Origin: Salinivirga cyanobacteriivorans
Lineage (GTDB): Bacteria; Bacteroidota; Bacteroidia; Bacteroidales; Salinivirgaceae
Direction: 5' to 3'
Assembly: GCF_001443605.1 (NCBI RefSeq)
Contig: NZ_CP013118.1
Location: 248,001 to 312,000, forward strand
Length of the DNA stretch: 64,000 nt
Part shown: positions 52,183 to 58,767 of the stretch, piece after piece
Layout: each line of letters begins with the position of its first letter
Position numbering within the stretch: the first letter of the stretch is position 1
Notes under the pieces: generated by a model
The model's input: the letters and a program-made list of their open reading frames with translations, nothing else
The model's database searches: none
Told to the model about the DNA's origin: nothing
Made by a program: the position numbers and the translations under genes

Positions 52183-52287
52183 TCCGTTGTTACATAAAAC
52201 AAACACAAATAATCAATGAAAAAGATAAATCAAAAACTGTACATTTACTTTTGCGAAAATTTGTACATTTTAAATTTGCAATTTACA

Positions 52288-52884
52288 CTGCTGAACAATG
52301 GTAACTTGTGCGTAAGGAAAAAGTGCCTACAGCAAGCGGTGGGAAAGCGGATGCAATAAGTGAAGTGAGGAACGAACGAAACGGGTTGCAGACGCTGTGC
52401 AGCGATAGCGAGCCGCCTGCGAGTGCGGCCGAGGCCTGCCGGGTAAAAGCCGACCTTAGAAGGCTGAGCGGCAGTGCTGCCTGCAGTGAGCTTTGGCGCA
52501 GGTTTTTGATCGTGTCGTCGGATGGAGCGATGGCTCAAAAACTGTGACAAAGGCGAACCGAGGACGCTAGCAGGCTCGCTTAACTCGGGCAGCGGTTGGC
52601 TGTGACTGCGATGTGGAGTTTACGGAACATGGCAGGCGCAGACAAAGGAGCTGCCAATGAGGAAGATTGAGGAACGCAAAAAACATGACAAGCTCGGATC
52701 CGCCAGCTGGCGGAGGAGACCCGCAGGGCGGAACAGCTTATTTTTATTCAATTGAAAAATAAAATGTCATAAAAATGTGCTGTGACGGCTTGGCCATGGC
52801 TTTTTGCTGACGAGTGATGACGAATACCGCTTTTCCGGATTCCCGATACGTTGCACTATCGGGACAGGCTGTGCGGTGGGGTTT
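52288..52884. repeat. Conserved non-coding block (possible origin/transfer region), copy 4
   Basis: A hybrid: the first part matches copy 3 (GCGGCCGAGGCCTGCC) and from about 52590 the rest matches copy 2 (GGCTGTGACTGCGATGTGG). Hairpin TCCCGAT/ATCGGGA at 52841-52864. No gene seen. Confidence 0.6.
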
Positions 52885-53193
52885 CTAATATTCCAAAGGT
52901 TCTCGTTTTACATGACGAACTCTTAAAATCTGGATATTTTCATCAGTAATTTTATATGCAACCCTGTAATTATACAATTCAAAAGCTCTATAGTTACCTT
53001 TATTGTTAGTTTTGAACTTATCTGCCGGATATCTATGTGGTTGTTCCTGTATTTTATCAACTGTATCTAAAATACCATCTCTTACAGTGATTGCGCCTTG
53101 GTAAGATTCTTTTAATATTTTATTATAGGCTTTCTTTAATTGGGTTTTTGCCTCTTTGTCCCATATAACAGGCAATTGTTTATTTGTTACCAT
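52885..53193 (-). CDS. ParE/RelE-family toxin (copy 4)
   Basis: 102 residues, identical to the protein at 25447-25755. Overlaps its antitoxin gene by 7 nt. Two identical TA pairs on one chromosome would cross-protect, so loss of one element would not be punished while the other remains. Confidence 0.88.
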   Translation of the reverse strand: MVTNKQLPVIWDKEAKTQLKKAYNKILKESYQGAITVRDGILDTVDKIQEQPHRYPADKFKTNNKGNYRAFELYNYRVAYKITDENIQILRVRHVKREPLEY

Positions 53194-53435
53194 CCCTTTG
53201 CTTCTTCTCTTAACGATTCTTGTGTGATGAATTGCCCTTTATTTATCCTCTCTTCTGCTTCTTCCAGTTCTTTGTTGTACTGAGCCACAGAAATTCGGTT
53301 TGACTTTTCTGCTGCTTTATCCAAAAAAGATTTCATCATTGACAACATTGATTCTTTTTGTGCTTTAGAAAGCATGCTATAATAAAATTTAAACTCCTGA
53401 TTTAATGTTTGTTCTTTCATCGCTCCTAATTTCAT
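53187..53435 (-). CDS. Antitoxin partner of ParE-like toxin (copy 4)
   Basis: 82 residues, one substitution (Lys for Gln in MLSKAQKES) from the copy at 25749-25997. Helical and charged; pairs with the ParE-like gene downstream. Confidence 0.85.
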   Translation of the reverse strand: MKLGAMKEQTLNQEFKFYYSMLSKAQKESMLSMMKSFLDKAAEKSNRISVAQYNKELEEAEERINKGQFITQESLREEAKGW

Positions 53436-53475
53436 AGTTCTTTACAAATTTAACGATTAATAGTTACTTTCTGTT

Positions 53476-54339
53476 TCATTTCAACGGATGATATTTTTCC
53501 AACTCCTTTTGCAGACCTTCTAAATTGTCCGTTCTGTAACGCTCTGTGCTGCTTACATACTTGTGTCCGGCCATGTATTGAACTTCCCGTAAATTGTAAT
53601 GTTGCAACCAATTTGTAATGACCGATGCCCTGATTTGTGCCATGTTTTTTAACCGTGGTTCGTACCTGTTTATCATCTTTTTGATTCTTGACATTCCCCG
53701 GAATAAGCGTTTTTTATGAAACAAATAGCTTCCTTCGATTTCATCTTTTAAAAACTTTCCTTCGGATAAAAGATATTCGTGCAAGGGTAGTACTTGAAAG
53801 GGTTTTAACTCCAAAATACGTTTATTGGTTCGTCGGGTCGATGGAACGTATATTTTGCCTTTGTCCAGTTGCAAGTGGTTGATTTCCAGTTTTGCCAGTT
53901 CACAGGTTTGTAAGCCCTGATAAATCTTTAATCCCAAGATAATATGATAAGTTTTCAACGTGTTTTCGTGCGTCCAGTGGTTGCGGCTTTCGGGGAACTT
54001 TTGGTATATTTCATCGAGCTGTTTTTGGGTAAACAGATCGTGCGGTACCGTGCGCTGTACGCCTTTTAACCGAACGTTTTCTGCAATATTCGGCAAGCCT
54101 TTAAATTCCAGGTAATAACCGATTTTCTTTAACTCTAAATTGATGGTTTTTGCTTGTATGCTTTGGCCTTTTCGATAGCGGATGTACTGCATTAATTGCT
54201 CATTATCAAAACTTTCAACTGAAAGAGATAGTTCATACAAATAAAGTTTAAACTTCTTTTCAATGAAAGAACCGTAATCACCGGCCGTGCTTATGGCAAA
54301 GCCTTTTTTAACCAGGTATTGTTTAAAATGCTGATTCAT
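53476..54339 (-). CDS. Tyrosine recombinase, short partner, degenerate active site (copy 4)
   Basis: 287 residues, intact: YQGLQTCELAKLE and MAQIRASVITNWLQ with the same losses of Arg I and His II, and GHKYVSSTERYR. N-terminal half as copy 2, C-terminal half as copy 3, so a recombinant. Confidence 0.9.
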   Translation of the reverse strand: MNQHFKQYLVKKGFAISTAGDYGSFIEKKFKLYLYELSLSVESFDNEQLMQYIRYRKGQSIQAKTINLELKKIGYYLEFKGLPNIAENVRLKGVQRTVPHDLFTQKQLDEIYQKFPESRNHWTHENTLKTYHIILGLKIYQGLQTCELAKLEINHLQLDKGKIYVPSTRRTNKRILELKPFQVLPLHEYLLSEGKFLKDEIEGSYLFHKKRLFRGMSRIKKMINRYEPRLKNMAQIRASVITNWLQHYNLREVQYMAGHKYVSSTERYRTDNLEGLQKELEKYHPLK

Positions 54340-55249
54340 TGACTAAATGGGTGTATTTCTGCGTTGTTTCAATCGACTTGTGCCCAAGGAACAAAGCAAT
54401 GTTTTCTAACCGCATGCCGTCCTGTAAAAGATGCGTGGCAATAGAGTGCCGTAAAATGTGCAGCCCGAAGGTTTTCTGTTTTAATTTTTCATGGTTTGCT
54501 TGGTTTTTCAGCAGTTGCAAACGGTTGTACATGCCTTGCCGGCTCCACCGCTTTCCGCGACGGCTCAAAAGCAACGCTTCGTTTTTTTGTCCGTTTAAAA
54601 GTTCACTCCGTTGATTGAAAACATACGCCTGCAGATCGGCTTTAACTTGCCCGCCCATGGGAACGTAGCGCTGCCTGTAACCTTTGCCTTGTCGGACATA
54701 AAGTAAGTCTTTTTCAAAAAGCAGATCGCTGATGTTCAGTGCTGCACCTTCGCTTGCCCGTAATCCGCAACCGTAATAAATCCCGAGCATGGCCGTATCT
54801 CTTTGGCGGTATAAATTATCCCGGTCTTTTGCAGCTTTGTACAAAGCTTGTATTTCCGGTTTGGTCAGATATGTGGCGGTTTCTGTTGTTTTCAGCAGTT
54901 CGGGTTTAATGGCGATGTTGGCCACTCCTGTGAGTTGTAGATATTTACTCAAAAGCCGCAGCGTGGTAATGTGTTTGTTGATGTAACCTGCACTCAGGCT
55001 GCCCGATCGGTTGCAGTTGGGGCGGTGCTGCAAATAATCCAGGTAGCTTTTTATTTGCCCGGTTTTAAAGTTTCTAAAATGGTTCGTTTGGTTTTGCTCC
55101 AGAAAAGATAAAAATTCCTTTGTGTTCCAATAGCCGAGTTTTACCGTGTGGGGGTTGTAATTCAGTGTTTCCAACCACTTTCGGAAGTTTTCGGATAAAA
55201 ACACGAACTGTTTACTTTCGATTCTCCTATTAACACTTTTTTGGAACAT
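54323..55249 (-). CDS. Tyrosine recombinase, catalytic partner (copy 4)
   Basis: 308 residues with all catalytic residues; start ATG in GTTCCATGTTCC as in copy 1. The N-terminal domain matches copies 2 and 3 while residues about 185-265 (LLFEKDLLYVRQGKGYRQRY onward) match copy 1. It should act at the core site with the short partner. Confidence 0.93.
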   Translation of the reverse strand: MFQKSVNRRIESKQFVFLSENFRKWLETLNYNPHTVKLGYWNTKEFLSFLEQNQTNHFRNFKTGQIKSYLDYLQHRPNCNRSGSLSAGYINKHITTLRLLSKYLQLTGVANIAIKPELLKTTETATYLTKPEIQALYKAAKDRDNLYRQRDTAMLGIYYGCGLRASEGAALNISDLLFEKDLLYVRQGKGYRQRYVPMGGQVKADLQAYVFNQRSELLNGQKNEALLLSRRGKRWSRQGMYNRLQLLKNQANHEKLKQKTFGLHILRHSIATHLLQDGMRLENIALFLGHKSIETTQKYTHLVNESAF

Positions 55250-55343
55250 GGAACGCTAAGGGTTGTTTGAGTTTTAATTGTCTAAAAATTAGTTTTTTAT
55301 GTAATTTTCTGGCGTTCCAACTGGTGTTCCAACGCTTTGGAAC
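55243..55343. repeat. GGAAC/GTTCC repeat cluster (copy 4)
   Basis: GGAAC at 55243-55247 and 55250-55254, GTTCC at 55314-55318 and 55326-55330, GGAAC at 55339-55343; layout as in copy 1, including overlap with the primase C-terminal codons (GTPVGTPEN). Confidence 0.6.
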
Positions 55344-57925
55344 GCCAGCTTTTCAATTTGGCCGAACAGGTACGCTTTTATTTCGCTTCGAAGCTTGGTG
55401 ACATTGTCCCAATAGATTATTTTGTACTTAAACCCACGGTTAGCATAGCCGCCCGATTGTTGCAGGTATTCTAGTTCCATTAATTCATTGAGGTAACGAA
55501 AAAGCTGTGTCTTGTTCAGGTTCAGTGCATGCCGGATTTCCCGTTGCATGAACTCATAGTTCTGCGGGTTTTCTTTTGCCAAAACGTAGGCTTTCAGCTG
55601 CTCAAAGAACTGCCGCAAGGAGCCATCCAACTCGTCCACTTTCAAAAAAATACTGTCGAACATGATCTCTACGGCTATTTTCAGGTCTTCGGGGTCGGTG
55701 ATTATTCTGCCCCGGTCATCTCGCTTTCGTTGGTATTGGTGGATCAATGCCACTTGCTTTACGAAGCTTAAAAACAGTTCGTGCAAACGCCGTATTTTGT
55801 GGGCCTGAGGTGGCAGATTTATCTTGTCGGCGTAAGGGTTGACCACTTTCAACGGCTTTAACATGCGGATGCAGTTTTGCATAAATTCCTTTGCTTCAAC
55901 TTCCTGCCCTTTTTCTATCGTTCCGCTGGCGGTTTTGCTTTGGTAGTTCATGATCTTTTGGGTTTGTTCGCTGCTTTCATCAACGGCCACAATAAACATA
56001 CGGCTCATGTTGTCCTCGTAAATTTGTCCGTGCGTGGTGGCACATATACTGGCCATTGGACCACGAACAATACGCTGTGCGCTGCGTATGTTTCCGTTTT
56101 CGTCTTTCTGGCTGGTGCTGCTGCTGAGTTGTTCGTTGCTGATCAGCTCGCGCCAGGCAAACAAGGCTTCTTCTTTCAGCCCGTCGATGTCTTCCAAACA
56201 AATGAGTTTGTTTCTAAAAAAATATTCATCGTAGTTGTAAAAACTGTTTTCCGTAACACGGGTAAATTTCACTACTCGTTCATCGGGCATTAAAGCGGCT
56301 ATTTTGCTCAAAAGGTGCGTTTTCCCGCTGCCCGAACTGCCTTGTATCAACGCATGCAGTGTGTCGGGCATTTTGTGGCTCGTACCAATAATGAACAAAA
56401 ACAAACGGTTGTTTTCTTCGCCTACAATGCCGCTTTGGCCGATCAATTCGTTTAGGTTTTGTATTAAATTATCTTTCTGCAGAAAGGCTTTGCATTTGGC
56501 TTGTTCCGGTAAGCTTAAAGCTTTGTCGCTTGAGTTTTCTTCGGTGGTTTGTTGCAGTTGATTATCTCTGTATTCTTCCAGTAAATCGGTTAATTGAGAT
56601 AGATCGTTTTCCACCAAATCACTGCGCAAGTCCAGTTTTTCCGATGCTTCACGGGCTTCTTTCCTTGTCTGTTTTTCTTCGTACAAGTCCAGTCGGCAGC
56701 GGTATTTAACGCCCGTTTCCAAGTGCTGCACGTCCAAACTCACCAGCATTCTATCAAAGGTTTTCGGCAGGCTGCCTTTTATGATGTAACGGGCGGTGGG
56801 GGTTTCGTGGATGATTTTGTTTGGGGTATCGGTTTTTAATGGAGACGCAAGGCACTGTGTCCGGCCTCCGACGGATTGTGGCTGTACTTCTCCGGTGGTA
56901 TTTATTTGATTGTCATATTGCTCTATTGTTAAATTGTTAGTTGATTGGGAAGTTTTGAGGTTTGCAGGTTGCCGTTCTTCGATTAATTGCAGTATTGCTT
57001 CCTTGCCGTAGTTTACAAAGAGGCTGTTGATGTCTTCGCCGTCGGGCGTTGGTACTGTTGAGACAAGGCATGCCTTGTCTTTAATCAGTTCTTCACTGTA
57101 TTTCTTTGCCGCTTCTTTTCCGGCTGTATCGCCATCAAAAAAGAAAATAATTTCTTGCTTCTCGGTTCCGTCCGATGCCCATTCTGCAATGGCTGCTTTG
57201 TGTTCGGCGGTTAGGCCGTTGGTGCCGTAAGCGGCTAAAATTGAATATTGATTATTTTCTATTGATAATTGAAGTGTGGCTGCATCGATAATGGCTTCGG
57301 TGATGATTAGCGTTTCTGTATTTGCGTCTGGACAACCCGGGTAAAGTCCTTTGCGGTTTGCGGTGTAGTAGTGTTTGCCAAATTCTACGTTATGGCCGTT
57401 GCTTTCTGTGATTCTTCTGCCGTACAGACTTACGATGTTTCCGTTTTTGTCTTTCAATGGGAAGGTGATGCACTGTTTGAGTTTTTTCCAGTTTACTCCT
57501 GAGTTATAGCCAACTTCTTGTAATTGTTCTAAGCAGCGATTTCTCAAATACTCCTGTGCTTTGGGGCTGCGTGGGAGGCCTTCTTTTTGCATTTTAAACA
57601 GTTCGGCAAAGTTTTCGGCCTCCTTCACGCTAGCCTTACCTGAAGAAATCCCCATAACTTCAGTATTTTCTCCTGCCAGTTCTGCAGCTTTTTTTAACGC
57701 TGTATGCTTATCGCAATTTTCTTTGTCCTGGATAAATTGTATCACATCGCCGGTTTTGCCGCAGCCAAAGCAGTTGTAGGTGTTGGTGTCTGTATATATT
57801 TTGCAGCTGGGTTTATCGTCCTTATGGAACGGGCATTTGATGTGGCTGTTCGTATCTGTTTTAATTCCATAATGCGCCAAAACGCTCATTATGGGCAGCC
57901 GTTTTTTTATGTCGGGGATTTGCAT
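55289..57925 (-). CDS. CHC2/Toprim primase-ATPase (copy 4, intact)
   Basis: 878 residues. CHC2 zinc finger at about 28-62 (HIKCPFHKDDKPSCKIY, YNCFGCGKTGDV), Toprim-like region with EIIFFFDGDTAG, a variable linker, AAA+-type ATPase (GSSGSGKTHL; CLEDIDG), then a winged-helix-like C-terminus (MQREIRHALNLNKTQLFRYL) and a tail ending GTPVGTPENYIKN. Transcribed from an operator-controlled promoter at about 57968, followed by the recombinases as one operon. Likely needed for replication of the excised circle. Confidence 0.93.
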   Translation of the reverse strand: MQIPDIKKRLPIMSVLAHYGIKTDTNSHIKCPFHKDDKPSCKIYTDTNTYNCFGCGKTGDVIQFIQDKENCDKHTALKKAAELAGENTEVMGISSGKASVKEAENFAELFKMQKEGLPRSPKAQEYLRNRCLEQLQEVGYNSGVNWKKLKQCITFPLKDKNGNIVSLYGRRITESNGHNVEFGKHYYTANRKGLYPGCPDANTETLIITEAIIDAATLQLSIENNQYSILAAYGTNGLTAEHKAAIAEWASDGTEKQEIIFFFDGDTAGKEAAKKYSEELIKDKACLVSTVPTPDGEDINSLFVNYGKEAILQLIEERQPANLKTSQSTNNLTIEQYDNQINTTGEVQPQSVGGRTQCLASPLKTDTPNKIIHETPTARYIIKGSLPKTFDRMLVSLDVQHLETGVKYRCRLDLYEEKQTRKEAREASEKLDLRSDLVENDLSQLTDLLEEYRDNQLQQTTEENSSDKALSLPEQAKCKAFLQKDNLIQNLNELIGQSGIVGEENNRLFLFIIGTSHKMPDTLHALIQGSSGSGKTHLLSKIAALMPDERVVKFTRVTENSFYNYDEYFFRNKLICLEDIDGLKEEALFAWRELISNEQLSSSTSQKDENGNIRSAQRIVRGPMASICATTHGQIYEDNMSRMFIVAVDESSEQTQKIMNYQSKTASGTIEKGQEVEAKEFMQNCIRMLKPLKVVNPYADKINLPPQAHKIRRLHELFLSFVKQVALIHQYQRKRDDRGRIITDPEDLKIAVEIMFDSIFLKVDELDGSLRQFFEQLKAYVLAKENPQNYEFMQREIRHALNLNKTQLFRYLNELMELEYLQQSGGYANRGFKYKIIYWDNVTKLRSEIKAYLFGQIEKLAFQSVGTPVGTPENYIKN

Positions 57926-57955
57926 GGGAAAAAAAGTTAAAAATTATTTTTTAAG

Positions 57956-58082
57956 ACTTATCATTCACAAAACTAAATGATAAATCTCAAACCACCAAAC
58001 ATTAAATGTATTGTTTATGACTCTTAATTCACTTACTTTTGCAAATACAGTGATTTAGCGGTCATTTTTAATACTTATCATT
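57956..58082. promoter_or_regulatory. Divergent primase/xre promoter-operator region (copy 4)
   Basis: Inverted repeat TTATCATT (57958-57965) / AATGATAA (57976-57983) brackets the primase -7 box TAGTTTTG (complement of 57968-57975). A second ACTTATCATT at 58073-58082 abuts the xre ATG. The xre -7 box TACTTTTG is at 58034-58041. This is the pattern of an autoregulated repressor. Confidence 0.72.
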
Positions 58083-58412
58083 ATGGATTTTGGCGACAAT
58101 ATGATGCTCATACGCAAAAAGAAAAAGCTCTCACAAGCTGCTTTGGGAAAAATGATTGGCACCTCCGGTGATGTGATCGGAAGGTACGAACGCGGGGACA
58201 TTAAACCCTCCATTGATGTGGTTGCAAAAATTGCCGATGCGCTGGAAGTTTCTGTGGATTACCTGATAGGAAAAACAAGCTTGCTCCTGGACAAAGAAAC
58301 ACTGCAACGCATCGAGGATATTTCAAACCTCAAAGAAGAAAACAAAAACTTCATTTTCAACCTGATCGATATGGCGCTCAGGGATATAAAAGCTAAAAAA
58401 GCTTATTCGTAA
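58083..58412 (+). CDS. XRE-family repressor (copy 4)
   Basis: 109 residues: HTH in IRKKKKLSQAALGKMIGTSG and VIGRYERGDIKPSID, then ALEVSVDYLIGKTS and the C-terminal helix ending ALRDIKAKKAYS. Divergent from the primase. The recognition helix differs from the other three repressors, as do its operators. Probably keeps the element's replication and recombination genes off. Confidence 0.93.
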   Translation: MDFGDNMMLIRKKKKLSQAALGKMIGTSGDVIGRYERGDIKPSIDVVAKIADALEVSVDYLIGKTSLLLDKETLQRIEDISNLKEENKNFIFNLIDMALRDIKAKKAYS

Positions 58413-58420
58413 AATGCAAT

Positions 58421-58488
58421 AAAAGACCCAAGCGGATACTTGAACCAGATATAATTCTAACACTTACAAGCTTGGACTAGTTGGGGAA
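58421..58488. other. Conserved xre-immunity spacer (copy 4)
   Basis: Contains AAAAGACCCAAGCGG and CTTACAAGCTTGGACTAGTT, shared with the spacer at 46775-46880. It separates xre from the converging immunity gene. Possible terminator or recombination site; undetermined. Confidence 0.4.
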
Positions 58489-58767
58489 TCAATCAGAGTT
58501 GGGTAAAAGTGCATTTAGGGATTCCCAACTCTTCTTTAGATTAACATCAAGTTCTCCCAAATCAGTTGTGCCTTTATTATAGGCTAATTTAAATCTAAGT
58601 TCATGTATTTTATCTAAAACTCGCTTTAATAATGCAAGATTAGACTCATTTTTATTTTGTACTAACAAAAACTTAGTGTCTTCCACAACTTTAACCATTA
58701 TATCATATTGATCAATTAAGTGATGTGAATTAATATTATTTAGTCTATTTTCAATTCTTTCTATCAT
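58489..58767 (-). CDS. Putative cytosolic immunity protein of the current tip
   Basis: 92 residues, helical and charged, without signal peptide or membrane segment (MIERIENRLNNINSHHLIDQ, LLKRVLDKIHELRFKLAYNK). It overlaps the head gene's stop by 4 nt (ATGA-type coupling). No family recognised. Its cytosolic nature, unlike most other immunity proteins here, suggests that the current tip acts inside the target cell. Confidence 0.75.
   Translation of the reverse strand: MIERIENRLNNINSHHLIDQYDIMVKVVEDTKFLLVQNKNESNLALLKRVLDKIHELRFKLAYNKGTTDLGELDVNLKKSWESLNALLPNSD

Larger units (their letters stand above)
49699..52287 (+). mobile_element. IS21-family insertion sequence (copy b)
   Basis: 2589 bp, nearly identical to copy a, with the same ends and the same CTGCT duplication (49694-49698, 52288-52292). 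One A fewer in the run at the istA start. Confidence 0.93.
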
